NCBI RefSeq assembly: GCF_900188035.1
Contig: NZ_FZNN01000005.1
Span: forward strand, 1 to 64,000
Direction of reading: 5' to 3'
DNA from: Puniceibacterium sediminis
GTDB lineage: Bacteria > Pseudomonadota > Alphaproteobacteria > Rhodobacterales > Rhodobacteraceae
Length of the DNA stretch: 64,000 bases
The notes beneath the pieces are model-generated. The model was not told the origin of the DNA and did not search any database. It was given only the letters and a program-made list of their open reading frames with translations. This document shows positions 45,828-54,905 of this stretch, piece after piece. The translations under genes and the position numbers were made by a program. Position 1 is the stretch's first letter. Each line of letters opens with the position of its first letter.

Positions 45828-46015
45828 ATGTGATGGCAGGTCTCCCGGCTTGCGGATTCAGGGCCAGGATGGTCCTGCGACTGCTCTGCCTTCCCAGCAA
45901 GATGCCAGTGGCGTCGAACAGCCTCTCCGTTCACGGTCGCGGGGGCGGCTGTGCTTGACCACGAAAAATCGCGGCTGCACATTCCCTTTTCACCTGCTAG
46001 GGCAGGCACCAACAC
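45828..46015 (-). ncRNA. Cobalamin riboswitch (upstream of DUF1636-cobW-cobN operon)
   Basis: Minus strand carries AAAAGGGAATGTGCAGCC, AGCCGCCCCCGCGACCGTGA, GCCACTGGC, CTGGGAAGGCAGAG and the B12 box GCCGGGAGACCTGCCATC. About 100 bases remain between the aptamer and the first start codon, including stems CCGGA/TCCGG and GTCGG/CCGAC as possible expression platform. It also lies in the divergent region in front of cobO. Confidence 0.92.
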
Positions 46016-46066
46016 AGCCGCAGTTGCGCCGAATGCCAAAGCCTTGTCAAGACGAAGGAACGCCCG

Positions 46067-46678
46067 ATGCCGGAAGACCAGAACGCCCGCCACGCGGAAA
46101 AAATGCGTAAAATCAAGGCCGCGCGCGACAGGATGATGGAAACCAAGACCGAGGAAAAGGGGCTGATCCTTGTCCACACCGGCGCGGGCAAGGGCAAATC
46201 CTCCTCCGGCTTCGGCATGATCATGCGCTGCATCGCCCATGGCATGCCCTGCGCCGTCGTCCAGTTCATCAAGGGCAACCGCGAAACCGGCGAAAGGACC
46301 TTGCTGCGCGACCGCTTTGCAGATGAGTGCCGCTTTTTCGTCTCGGGCGAAGGCTTCACCTGGGAAACCCAGGACCGCGAACGCGATATCGCCGCCGCAC
46401 AAAACGGCTGGAAAATCGCGCAGGAACAGATCCTTGACCCCGAAATCCGGTTCGTGCTGCTGGATGAAATCAACATCGCTCTGCGCTATGACTACCTCGA
46501 TATCGACGAGGTCGTGGATTTCCTCCTGCACCAGAAGCCCGCGATGACCCATGTCTGCCTGACCGGCCGCAACGCCAAACCCGAACTGATCGAAGCCGCC
46601 GATCTGGTGACCGAAATGACCTTGGTCAAACATCCCTTCCGCGACGGGATCAAGGCACAGATCGGGGTCGAGATGTAG
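46067..46678 (+). CDS. cobO: Cob(I)yrinic acid a,c-diamide adenosyltransferase CobO
   Basis: A 203-residue BtuR/CobA-type ATP:corrinoid adenosyltransferase. The P-loop is VHTGAGKGKSSSGFGM (about residues 35-50). QFIKGNRETGER and FVLLDEINIALRYDYL are diagnostic. The ATG has GAAGGA upstream. It is divergent from the cobN operon and probably heads the short plus-strand group with the kinase, cobD and cobC. Confidence 0.95.
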   Translation: MPEDQNARHAEKMRKIKAARDRMMETKTEEKGLILVHTGAGKGKSSSGFGMIMRCIAHGMPCAVVQFIKGNRETGERTLLRDRFADECRFFVSGEGFTWETQDRERDIAAAQNGWKIAQEQILDPEIRFVLLDEINIALRYDYLDIDEVVDFLLHQKPAMTHVCLTGRNAKPELIEAADLVTEMTLVKHPFRDGIKAQIGVEM

Positions 46679-46774
46679 GCCCCACGCCTATTCAGCACCC
46701 ATATGGACCACGGCGCCGCCAGCCACTAACACTCACCCCGGATCACCGTGTCCCGACAGCCCACAGGAAATGAA

Positions 46775-47617
46775 ATGCAGCCGACCGTCGCGCAGAGCTT
46801 TGCCAAACGGCCCCTGCACCGCGTTGCCGGTCACTTTGGTGAATGGCTTCAGGGTCGCCTTGGGCCGCAGGGTCCCGTCGTTCTGGTGACCATGGCCTGT
46901 GATGCGGTCTATGCCGAGGCGACGTTCGAACCCGCACAAACCCTGCAACTCCACCAACCCACCCCGACCGTGGTGACACAGGAACAATTGCATCACCTGC
47001 TGCGCCGCGCCGGACGGCCGGAACACGGCCTGTTCCTCCTCTCCGGCACGGCCCCTCCCGGTGCGGGTGCCGGTGCCTCGACCGCAGCGCTGGTCGCGCT
47101 CGCCCGCGCTGCCGGAACTGCCGAAGACCTGATTGCGGACGCTTGTCTCGCCGCCGAAGGGGCCAGCGATCCGCTGATGCTGCCCGCCCCCGATTGCGTG
47201 CTATGGGCGTCGCGCAGGGCGCAGGTGTTGCGCCACTTCCCCGCGCCGCCGCGCTGCGAAATCATCGGCGGCTACCTCGGGTCCCCCTACCGCACGGACC
47301 CCGAAGATCACAACTTTGCCGATATTTCCGACCTCATCCCCCGCTGGCAAAACGCCACCGAAACCGGCGACCTGCCGGCACTCGCAGCCCTCGCATCAGA
47401 GTCCGCAGATCGCACGACCCAGCACCGTGGTCCGTTCCGCGACCCCACTGCGGGCATCGCCCACCAGCTTGGCGCGCTTGGCCATGCACGCGCGCATACC
47501 GGTTCCGCCCGCGCGCTGATCTTTGCCCCCGGCACCGTGCCGCGCGGCGCACATACGGTGCTGGAACGCTCCGGGTTGCGCAACCCGATTCAGTTCATGA
47601 CCGGACAGGACAGATGA
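46775..47617 (+). CDS. GHMP kinase, PduX-like (L-threonine kinase)
   Basis: A 280-residue GHMP-superfamily kinase. The ATP-binding motif is GTAPPGAGAGASTAALVAL (about residues 90-108), and the C-terminal motif near GALGHARAHTGSARALIF supports the fold. PduX-type enzymes phosphorylate L-threonine to L-threonine-O-3-phosphate for the aminopropanol arm of B12; cobD and cobC directly downstream support this. ATG 46775 has AGGAA upstream; a GTG at 46748 is an alternative. It overlaps cobD (ATGA). Confidence 0.85.
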   Translation: MQPTVAQSFAKRPLHRVAGHFGEWLQGRLGPQGPVVLVTMACDAVYAEATFEPAQTLQLHQPTPTVVTQEQLHHLLRRAGRPEHGLFLLSGTAPPGAGAGASTAALVALARAAGTAEDLIADACLAAEGASDPLMLPAPDCVLWASRRAQVLRHFPAPPRCEIIGGYLGSPYRTDPEDHNFADISDLIPRWQNATETGDLPALAALASESADRTTQHRGPFRDPTAGIAHQLGALGHARAHTGSARALIFAPGTVPRGAHTVLERSGLRNPIQFMTGQDR

Positions 47618-48555
47618 GCTTTGCCGCCTCCCTCCTCCTCGCCCTGCTGATCGAAGCCACCCTCGCCTGGCCCACTGCCCTCTACCGCCGCATCGGCCAT
47701 CCCGTCACATGGATCGGGCGGCTGATCACCCTGCTCGAAACCGCGCTGAACCGGCCAGAAGACGGCAAATTCGTCCAGAACCTGCGCGGCGCGGTCACTG
47801 TCGCACTGGTCCTGATCGCGGTCACAACCCCGGTCTGGCTGATCGCGACACTGCTGCCCGACGGCTGGCCGGGGGTCCTTCTGGGCGGCATTCTCGCCTG
47901 GCCACTCCTCGCCGCCCGCTCGCTCTACGATCACGTCGCCGCCGTCGCCAAACCGCTGGCCCAAGGCGACACAACCGCCGCCCGTCACGCCGTTTCGATG
48001 ATCGTCGGCCGTGACCCGGCCCAGCTGGACGATGCCGCAATCGCCCGCGCCGCCCTTGAAAGCCTTGCCGAAAACGCCTCCGACGGCGTTGTCGCGCCGG
48101 TCTTCTGGGGGCTTGTCCTCGGCCTGCCGGGGCTGGCTGCATACAAGGCGATCAACACGATGGATTCGATGATCGGCCACCGATCCCCCCGCTACGAACA
48201 CTTCGGCATGGTCGCCGCACGGCTTGACGATCTGGTCAACCTGCTGCCCGCGCGCCTGACCGGCCTGCTGTTTGCGCTGATGTCGGGACGGCTGCGCGCC
48301 TGCCTCGCCACCACATGGCGCGACGCACCGCACCACAGATCCCCCAATGCCGGCTGGGCCGAATCCGCCATGGCCGCCGCCCTGTCCGTGCGCCTGTCCG
48401 GCCCCCGGATCTATGGCACCCGCATCGCCGACGAACCCTGGCTCAACGCCGATGCCCCCGACCCGGGTGCCGCAGACCTGCAAGGCGGGCTTGCACTCTA
48501 CCGGCGCGCCATGCTCTTGCTCGGCTGTGGTGTGGCGCTGCTTGCACTGATCTAA
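47614..48555 (+). CDS. cobD: Adenosylcobinamide-phosphate synthase CobD (CbiB)
   Basis: A 313-residue inner-membrane protein with several hydrophobic segments (about residues 1-22, 55-105, 155-175, 290-313). Landmarks: WPTALYRRIGHPVTWIGRLI near residues 20-38, ENASDGVVAPVFWGLVLGLPG near 152-172 and YKAINTMDSMIGHRSPRYEH. It attaches (R)-1-aminopropan-2-ol phosphate to adenosylcobyrate. ATG 47614 overlaps the kinase stop. Confidence 0.94.
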   Translation: MSFAASLLLALLIEATLAWPTALYRRIGHPVTWIGRLITLLETALNRPEDGKFVQNLRGAVTVALVLIAVTTPVWLIATLLPDGWPGVLLGGILAWPLLAARSLYDHVAAVAKPLAQGDTTAARHAVSMIVGRDPAQLDDAAIARAALESLAENASDGVVAPVFWGLVLGLPGLAAYKAINTMDSMIGHRSPRYEHFGMVAARLDDLVNLLPARLTGLLFALMSGRLRACLATTWRDAPHHRSPNAGWAESAMAAALSVRLSGPRIYGTRIADEPWLNADAPDPGAADLQGGLALYRRAMLLLGCGVALLALI

Positions 48556-48566
48556 AAGGGGCCAAG

Positions 48567-49550
48567 ATGCGGGATCACGGTGGAAATCTGCAGGCGGCAA
48601 TCGCCGCATTTGGCGGTACTGCGGCAGACTGGATCGACCTCTCTACCGGCATAAACGCGCGGCCCTACCCGGTTGGCCCGATCCCCCCCGAGGCATGGAA
48701 CCGCCTGCCCGAACGCTCAGACCTCGCCGCGCTCGAACAGGCGGCGCAAAGCAGATACCTGACATCGCTTGACGTCGTGGCGGTCGCCGGGGCGCAGGCG
48801 GCGATCCAGCTGATGCCCCTGCTGCGCCCCACCGGGCGGGCCAGCGTCCTGACGCCAACCTACAACGAACATGCCGCCGCCCTGCGGGCACAGGGCTGGC
48901 AGGTCACCGAAGCGGCCACTCTTGCCGCGCTCAGCGGCAGCGATGTCGCCGTCGTGGTGAACCCGAACAATCCCGACGGGCAACGCCATGCGCCAGACAC
49001 CCTTGCCAAGCTGGCGGCCAATGTCGGCCTGCTGATCGTCGACGAAAGCTTTGTGGACCCCGAACCAGAACTCTCCGTCGCGCGCAAAACAGCCCTGCCT
49101 GAAAACCTGATCATCCTGCGCTCTTTCGGCAAATTCTATGGCCTCGCCGGTCTGCGCCTCGGGTTTGCGCTCTGCCATCCCGCCCTCTCCGCGCAGCTTC
49201 GCACGCTGATCGGGCCGTGGCCGGTGTCCGGCATGGCCATCGCCGTCGCGCACCGCGCCCTGCACGACAGCGACTGGACCGATGAAACCACCGCGCGGCT
49301 GACCCTTGACGCCAACCGCCTGGATGCGCTGGCGCAAGACGCGGGCTGGACATGCGTCGGCGGAACGCCCCTGTTTCGCACTTATCACACAGCCAATGCG
49401 GCGCAGGCACAGACCACACTGGCGCGGCATCACATCTGGACGCGGATCTTCCCCTATTCCAATCACTGGATCCGCCTTGGCCTGCCCGGTCACGATACCG
49501 ACTGGACCCGGCTGGGCACAGCCCTGCACGCCGCCCGAACCGGCACCTAA
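48567..49550 (+). CDS. cobC: Threonine-phosphate decarboxylase CobC
   Basis: A 327-residue PLP-dependent class I/II aminotransferase-fold decarboxylase making (R)-1-aminopropan-2-ol phosphate from threonine phosphate. It starts with the family's DHGGNLQAAIAAFGG and has WIDLSTGINARPYP. PLP Lys lies in LRSFGKFYGLAGLRLGFAL (about residue 189), and Asn/Asp contacts are in VVVNPNNPDG and LLIVDESFVDP. The start is 11 bp after cobD. Confidence 0.92.
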   Translation: MRDHGGNLQAAIAAFGGTAADWIDLSTGINARPYPVGPIPPEAWNRLPERSDLAALEQAAQSRYLTSLDVVAVAGAQAAIQLMPLLRPTGRASVLTPTYNEHAAALRAQGWQVTEAATLAALSGSDVAVVVNPNNPDGQRHAPDTLAKLAANVGLLIVDESFVDPEPELSVARKTALPENLIILRSFGKFYGLAGLRLGFALCHPALSAQLRTLIGPWPVSGMAIAVAHRALHDSDWTDETTARLTLDANRLDALAQDAGWTCVGGTPLFRTYHTANAAQAQTTLARHHIWTRIFPYSNHWIRLGLPGHDTDWTRLGTALHAARTGT

Positions 49551-49715
49551 GCGTCCCGCACCACGGCAGCATGCAGAATAGACCCGACAGGGCCACGCCC
49601 CGGCAAGTTGCTGTTCTTGTTCATTTTTCGGATTTATTGACAGCGACTATCATGCAGCAGGCAAGAGAGGATTTCCAAACCCGAGCCAGCCAGAGGCTGG
49701 TAGGCCGGAAAAGAA

Positions 49716-49802
49716 TGGTGCGGTCGAGAAGACTCGAACTTCCACGGGTGTTACCCCACAGCGACCTCAACGCTGCGCGTCTACCAATTCCGCCACGACC
49801 GC
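49716..49802 (-). tRNA. tRNA-Leu (GAG)
   Basis: Class II tRNA of 87 nt including encoded CCA. Acceptor GCGGTCG pairs with CGACCGC. The anticodon stem-loop is CAGCG-TTGAGGT-CGCTG, giving anticodon GAG. A long variable arm and the T-arm GAAGTTCGAGTCTTC follow. Confidence 0.96.
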
Positions 49803-49927
49803 ACAGTCTTGACTTGGTGAAGGGGCGTATAGACGAGCCTCAAGCCCTTGTGAAGAGGAAAATGCCCCATTTTCCGCATCTTCGTCGCAAGGCCGAAACA
49901 GAGGCTCGCCCGCCTACCCCGGAAACG

Positions 49928-49951
49928 AAAAAGGACCGGACGAACCGGCCC
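49928..49951 (-). terminator. Intrinsic terminator of the peptidoglycan-binding-like gene
   Basis: On the minus strand GGGCCGG-TTCGT-CCGGTCC (one G-T pair) is followed by TTTTT, about 30 bp after the stop at 49980. Confidence 0.75.
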
Positions 49952-49979
49952 TCTTCCCATCGCAAAAACTGCCCGAACC

Positions 49980-51662
49980 CTATTCCGTGACGGAAAATAC
50001 CGGCAGCGTCGCAGAGGCCTGAACCGGTGCCGCAAAAGATGCCGAAGCAGTGCCGACCAGCATCATCGACGCCTTCTGGATCAGCTCAAGCCGTTCGGGC
50101 TGCCCCGGGGCAAAGACCTGCTTTGCACCGCTCTGGGCGGCCTGCAGCGCATCGTCATACCAGACCACCGCCAGATCGTCGCGGTGGGTGGCGCCAAAGC
50201 CCTGGCTCAGGTGGTGGCCGATCAACTCGGAATACGGCGCCTGTCCGAGCGACACCAACACCAGCGCCGACCCCATCGCCACGGTCATATCGTCAGACTT
50301 GTACCCGGTCGCAAGGCAGATCCGCGCCGTCGCCTCAAGTTGCGCAGGCGACATGCCCGACGCCAGCACAAAGGTGGACACGCCACGCAGCACCTCGGCG
50401 CGCGATCGCAGCGAAACGGCCGCCACATGTTCGGCCAGCGCCGGTCCGAATCCCTTGCACTGCTGGGCAATCTGGGCCGGGGTCGCCCCGGCGATCTTGG
50501 ACATCATATCCTCGCCCAGCGTGATCGCATAGGTCCGCGCCAGACACATCTGCTCGCCCAGCGCCAGCGTCGGATCGCTTAGCGTTGCCGCGCTGGTATA
50601 GCCGCCGTTGGTCGAGGTCAGCAGACTGACCTTGTTGCAGTATGACGCCAGCGACGGACCAGCCGCATCCGTTCCACCAAAGAAGTTCGGCAGCGCGGGT
50701 GCCGCAGCCACAAAGCTGGGCATCGCCCGCACCACCGGCTGGGCGGTTGGCACGGGGGTCGAAACCATCTGCGTCTGCGGTGCAGGTGCCGGGGCGGGCG
50801 CTGGCGCGGCGGCCATCTGGGTCATCGGCTGGCCGGTCTTGGAACAGGTGCCGCGGGTGCAGGAAAACATCGCCGGTGTCACGTTGAACGCCTGAAAATC
50901 GTTGCGTTCATACCCTTCGGGGGTCGATGCAAAGACCCGCACGGCACAGCTTTGGGCGTTGCACCAAAAGGCGCTGCCGGTGACCGAGGTGTCCAGAACA
51001 TAGTCCGTCTGCCCGTCGCCATTGATATCCGCCAGCTGGATAAAGCCCGACCGCTGCACCAGCTGTTCGGCGGATGGGTCCGAACTTTTGGCAATCTCGT
51101 TCACGGCGGCAGCCACATCCTTGGGCAGGCCATAATGTCCGGCGATCGAGGTCGTCGCACCACTGCCAGCCCCATTCATCTGCTCATCGCGATAGACGGT
51201 CAGCAATCCCCGCACACCCTGCGGATTCGACGCGATCAATTGCGATGTCGTCGGTCCACCCGATTGCGCGCGGTAATAGGACGAAATCAGAAAATCCCGT
51301 TCATATTGCGTCAATTGTCCGGTGGCGGCATATCGCATATGGCCCTGAAAGGATGATATTGCCGCACGTGACCGCGACCCCATGACGCCATCCGGCGTTC
51401 CGGAATTGAAACCAAAGTAATTCAGCGCGGTCTGTGTTTCGCGATTGGCCTGCCGGGCTGCGGAATAGGCCGGCGTCTGGCGCGTTGTCTGGCGTGTTGT
51501 CTTGCGATAGACCTTTTGCTGACGTGGCTGGGCGTTTGTGATCGCTCCGCCGATGATACCCCCGACCAGACCACCGATAAACGCATCATTTGCGACCGCG
51601 GGAACCGGTGAAAACGCGACCGCTGCCGCGACCAAAATATTAAGATTTCGGAACATTCTCAT
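49980..51662 (-). CDS. Secreted peptidoglycan-binding-domain protein, function unknown
   Basis: A 560-residue exported protein. A signal peptide spans about residues 1-24 (MFRNLNILVAAAVAFSPVPA-VA). A glycine-zipper-like segment AFIGGLVGGIIGGAI follows, then an Arg/Thr/Gln-rich linker, then a PG_binding_1-like domain (about 70-125) with ALNYFGFNSGTPDGVMGSRS. The middle part has DINGDGQTDYVLD, an EF-hand-like/VCBS-like repeat, and a low-complexity PAPAPAPAP stretch near 287-296. The C-terminal third is helical and unassigned. I use ATG 51662 (GGGAAAAG upstream). Probably an envelope protein; no enzymatic motif seen. Confidence 0.8.
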   Translation of the reverse strand: MRMFRNLNILVAAAVAFSPVPAVANDAFIGGLVGGIIGGAITNAQPRQQKVYRKTTRQTTRQTPAYSAARQANRETQTALNYFGFNSGTPDGVMGSRSRAAISSFQGHMRYAATGQLTQYERDFLISSYYRAQSGGPTTSQLIASNPQGVRGLLTVYRDEQMNGAGSGATTSIAGHYGLPKDVAAAVNEIAKSSDPSAEQLVQRSGFIQLADINGDGQTDYVLDTSVTGSAFWCNAQSCAVRVFASTPEGYERNDFQAFNVTPAMFSCTRGTCSKTGQPMTQMAAAPAPAPAPAPQTQMVSTPVPTAQPVVRAMPSFVAAAPALPNFFGGTDAAGPSLASYCNKVSLLTSTNGGYTSAATLSDPTLALGEQMCLARTYAITLGEDMMSKIAGATPAQIAQQCKGFGPALAEHVAAVSLRSRAEVLRGVSTFVLASGMSPAQLEATARICLATGYKSDDMTVAMGSALVLVSLGQAPYSELIGHHLSQGFGATHRDDLAVVWYDDALQAAQSGAKQVFAPGQPERLELIQKASMMLVGTASASFAAPVQASATLPVFSVTE

Positions 51663-51829
51663 TAACTTTTCCCGCACTACGTTTAAAATTGCAGCGATTG
51701 AAACCGATACGAAAAATGCGCCTCGGCTTTATGCGCCCCGAGGGTGCATTTGTCCGATGCGCACTGCCCGCATGTCAAGTTTTTCGACCCAACAAGATTA
51801 ATGGAAATCGCAAAAAAACTATAGCAACC

Positions 51830-51850
51830 AATTCGGCGCGACGCCGAATT
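51830..51850. promoter_or_regulatory. Perfect 9-bp-arm palindrome in an intergenic region
   Basis: Arms AATTCGGCG and CGCCGAATT separated by CGA, in AT-rich DNA between two minus-strand genes. On the minus strand a run of seven T follows, but about 11 bases after the stem, so it is an imperfect terminator candidate or an operator. Confidence 0.4.
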
Positions 51851-51915
51851 AATACTTTAATATAAACGGCGAAAATGTGGCCAACAATATCCACTGCCCG
51901 CCCTGCCCCGATGCC

Positions 51916-52713
51916 TCAGGGCAGCGGGTTCCAGACCCCGTCACGTTTGCGAAAAACACTGCGCGACTCGCAGCGGAACGCCAGTTCCTCGCCCTCGGAC
52001 ACATGATGTTCGATCACCACCGCGCCATCCTCCAGGATCAGCAGGTTCAGATCGTTCGGCTCTCCGCGCATCCGCGTCGAAAGACCTGTGCCCGCCTGCA
52101 CCAGCAACAGCGACCGTGCCGCACGGAACGGCGCGACGCGCCAGGAATGCAGATGCCCGCACAGCACGATATCGGCACCGCAGTCGCGCAGATGCAACAG
52201 CCCCTTGTCGGCGCCACGCATCAGACGTTTGCCGACATTGGTGTCATGCTCTGGCGGGTGATGCATCATCACGATGCCGATCTTGTCGCGGTCTTCCTCG
52301 CCGCTCAGAAAGGCCGAGGCCCGCCGCAGGCTGGATCGCCGCAACCGCCCGCGCTGCCAGGCCAGCGGATCGGTGGTGTTCAGACTGACCACCACAAAAT
52401 CCTTGCCGCTCACACAGGGTTCCAGATCCCGCGCGATATGGCGGCGGAACCGGACCCAGGGCCGCAGCAACCGCACATACAGATTGTCCAGCGGCGTGTC
52501 GTGATTGCCGGGCACCGCCAGCACCTGCGCATCCAACTGGTCCATCAACCGGCGTGCTGCGGCAAACTGATGATTGCGCGCGCGCTGCGTCAGATCCCCC
52601 GAAATCAGCACAAGATCAGGCCGAAGCCCGTTCACATGCGCAATCAGAGGGTCCAACAGCTCTGGCCGGTCGCGGCCGAAATGCAGATCTGACAGGTGAA
52701 CGATCCGCGTCAT
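51916..52713 (-). CDS. Metallophosphoesterase (CpdA/Icc-like)
   Basis: A 265-residue calcineurin-like phosphoesterase. The five metal motifs are visible: LSDLHFG (Asp8, His10), LISGDLT (about 36-42), VPGNHDTP (about 67-74), MMHHPPEHD near 154-162 and LCGHLHSW near 188-195. The class includes cAMP phosphodiesterases and other phosphohydrolases; substrate not assigned. It overlaps the lipid kinase gene stop by four bases, so the two are co-expressed. Confidence 0.9.
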   Translation of the reverse strand: MTRIVHLSDLHFGRDRPELLDPLIAHVNGLRPDLVLISGDLTQRARNHQFAAARRLMDQLDAQVLAVPGNHDTPLDNLYVRLLRPWVRFRRHIARDLEPCVSGKDFVVVSLNTTDPLAWQRGRLRRSSLRRASAFLSGEEDRDKIGIVMMHHPPEHDTNVGKRLMRGADKGLLHLRDCGADIVLCGHLHSWRVAPFRAARSLLLVQAGTGLSTRMRGEPNDLNLLILEDGAVVIEHHVSEGEELAFRCESRSVFRKRDGVWNPLP

Positions 52714-53696
52714 GCGACAGCAGCATCCGGCGCAGCAGCATCCGTCGCGGCAACTTCGTCGGGCGCAATCACATGCAGCGCATCTTCGTGCATCCGAAAC
52801 CGGAACGGCGCCGTCATCCGCACCCGCTCACCATCCATCGCCACAAGCTGACTGCCCTTTGTGGTTTCAATCTCGATATCGCTGCCGCGGATCAGCTCAA
52901 AGTCGCGCTTGGACTGCATCCCCTTGTTGGCCAGCTTCAGCGCGCTCAGCAGCAGCTGCCAGCGGCTCACATCCGGCAGCAGAAACAGCGCAAATTCACC
53001 GTTGCGGATGCAATCGGCCCCGTCCAATCCATAGTGTTCCAACTGGTAGGCACTGCGCGCCACAAAGGCCAGCGGCGTGCGCGCACGGATTTCCTTGCCC
53101 CCGACACGCACCTTCATCCGCACCGGCGAACGAAATGACAGAAACGTCATCAGAACCGACCAATGCGCCGCAAGCTGCGACCGCCCCCAGCGCTTGTAGG
53201 TGCCTTCGCGTTCTTTCAGGATCTGCGGATAGATGCCAAGGCTCGCATTGTTCAGGAAAATCTCGCCATTCACCTCGCCCACCGGAAAGGGGCGCGCCGT
53301 GCCGGTGGCGATCAGATCGACAGCCGCATCGATATCTTCGGGAATGCCCAGACCCCGCGCGACAAAGTTGAACGTGCCCTGCGGTACAATCCCCATGCGG
53401 CGTCCCGACCCCGCCAACTGCCCGGCGATTCCCGAAATGGTGCCATCCCCGCCGGCAGCGACGATAATCCCGAAACCGTCCTTCATCGCCCGCGCGCAGG
53501 AATCCGCAACGCCTGCGCCCTTTTCCATCATCCGCAGCTCGAACCGTCCGGGATGCCGCGCAAACGCCGCCTCCATCTGCCGCGCCACGTCCTGCTTGTC
53601 ATCCTTGCCGGCGCGGGCATTCATGAGAACGCAAATCCGGTCATTCGTAATGGGGGGTGCCGCCTTCAGCCCCGACTCACCGCGTACTTGAACCAT
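52710..53696 (-). CDS. Diacylglycerol kinase family lipid kinase (YegS/DgkB-like)
   Basis: A 328-residue lipid kinase. The nucleotide-binding motif is IVAAGGDGTISGIAGQLAGSG (about residues 75-95), and the start of the fold is ICVLMNARAGKDDKQDVARQ (about 22-41). PQGTFNFVARGLGIPEDIDA is also typical, with NDFAR-type motif altered to NFVAR. It phosphorylates diacylglycerol or a similar lipid at the membrane. It overlaps the phosphoesterase. Confidence 0.9.
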   Translation of the reverse strand: MVQVRGESGLKAAPPITNDRICVLMNARAGKDDKQDVARQMEAAFARHPGRFELRMMEKGAGVADSCARAMKDGFGIIVAAGGDGTISGIAGQLAGSGRRMGIVPQGTFNFVARGLGIPEDIDAAVDLIATGTARPFPVGEVNGEIFLNNASLGIYPQILKEREGTYKRWGRSQLAAHWSVLMTFLSFRSPVRMKVRVGGKEIRARTPLAFVARSAYQLEHYGLDGADCIRNGEFALFLLPDVSRWQLLLSALKLANKGMQSKRDFELIRGSDIEIETTKGSQLVAMDGERVRMTAPFRFRMHEDALHVIAPDEVAATDAAAPDAAVA

Positions 53697-53821
53697 TGTC
53701 TACACCCACCATCGGTTAAATTTGCTATCTTACCGGACCAACGTGGGCCAAAGCCGCGGGGTTCCATTGCGCCGCAGCAATCGTTATCTGGCAGTGGCGA
53801 AATGATGCTGGGGTGCGCAAC

Positions 53822-54490
53822 ATGGTCGAGTGGAAGCACAGCGACGGGCTGACCGGATATGACGATGCCGTCGCCTTCATGGAAACCCGCGCCGCCGCCA
53901 TCGCTGCCGGTACCGCCGATGAATGTATCTGGCTGGTCGAACATCCCCCACTTTATACCGCCGGCACCTCGGCCAGGCCTGCCGATCTGGTCGATCCAGA
54001 CCGCTTTCCGGTGCACAAATCACAACGCGGCGGGCAGTATACCTATCACGGCCCCGGCCAGCGCGTGGCCTATGTCATGCTCGACGTGGGTCGGCGCGGC
54101 CGCGACGTGCGCCGCTTTGTTCAGGACCTCGAAGCCTGGGTGATCGCCGCGCTGGGTGAATTCAACCTGACCGGGCACATTCGCGATGGCCGCGTCGGCG
54201 TCTGGATCGAACGCGACGACAGGCCACTGACCGCAACCGGCGCCAAGGCCGAAGACAAGATCGCCGCCATCGGCATCCGCCTGCGCAAATGGGTCAGCTT
54301 TCACGGCGTGTCGATCAACGTCGAACCCGACCTTGAGCATTTCAGCGGCATCGTCCCCTGCGGCATCACCGATTACGGCGTCACCAGCCTAGTGGACCTC
54401 GGCCTGCCCGTCACGATGGACGACGTCGACGTGGCCCTGCGCGTCTCGTTTGAAAAGGTGTTCGCCGAACTCCCCACCGCCACCGTCTGA
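53822..54490 (+). CDS. lipB: Octanoyltransferase LipB
   Basis: A 222-residue lipoyl(octanoyl) transferase moving octanoate from acyl-carrier protein to lipoate-dependent enzymes. Landmarks: [15 protein letters not shown] (about residues 36-50), [20 protein letters not shown] (about 67-86) with the conserved Lys in [19 protein letters not shown] (about 137-155), and the catalytic Cys in [20 protein letters not shown] 53822 is preferred; a GTG at 53813 is possible. Confidence 0.95.
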   Translation: MVEWKHSDGLTGYDDAVAFMETRAAAIAAGTADECIWLVEHPPLYTAGTSARPADLVDPDRFPVHKSQRGGQYTYHGPGQRVAYVMLDVGRRGRDVRRFVQDLEAWVIAALGEFNLTGHIRDGRVGVWIERDDRPLTATGAKAEDKIAAIGIRLRKWVSFHGVSINVEPDLEHFSGIVPCGITDYGVTSLVDLGLPVTMDDVDVALRVSFEKVFAELPTATV

Positions 54491-54905
54491 CGGCTGATCG
54501 GCCCGGCACACATCCCCCCGCATGCCCCTTGGCGCGGCGCGGCTTAAGACTTTGGTCACAAGCCCCGGCGTACGCTGGCTTAACCACAGGAATTGCCAGA
54601 CGTCAGCCATATGAAAACCATACGCGTTCCATACCGGTTCCATATCCTGGAAACCGCCCGGATTCCCGTTGTTTACCTGCATGAACGGCAGATGAATCAC
54701 CGCAGCCCGGCGCCGGGCCTCCGATCCGTTGCGCGCACGGTGGTGCAGCCGCGCCATACACAAGGCCTGCGACAATAATATCGTCTCTGCGGCAAAAGCG
54801 GTCATTGCCCGGAACGCCCGCATTGCCTAAAACGGGGCAGGAACCGATGGGGCGGATGCGGCTAAACGTCTGCGCTCTCACATTATCACCCACGAGGAGG
54901 CACAC
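54491..54905. other. Intergenic region upstream of ctaD
   Basis: About 415 bp between lipB and ctaD. Short frames exist on both strands but none has a family signature. It presumably holds the ctaD promoter; I see no convincing terminator or operator. A single half-site TTAACCAC occurs near 54579. Confidence 0.5.

Noticed and set aside
54575-54584. TTAACCAC resembling a CtrA half-site
   Set aside because: Only a half-site with one mismatch; occurs by chance.
54389-54823. 144-codon minus-strand frame between lipB and ctaD
   Set aside because: It overlaps the lipB 3' end in antisense, has no ribosome site and no family signature.
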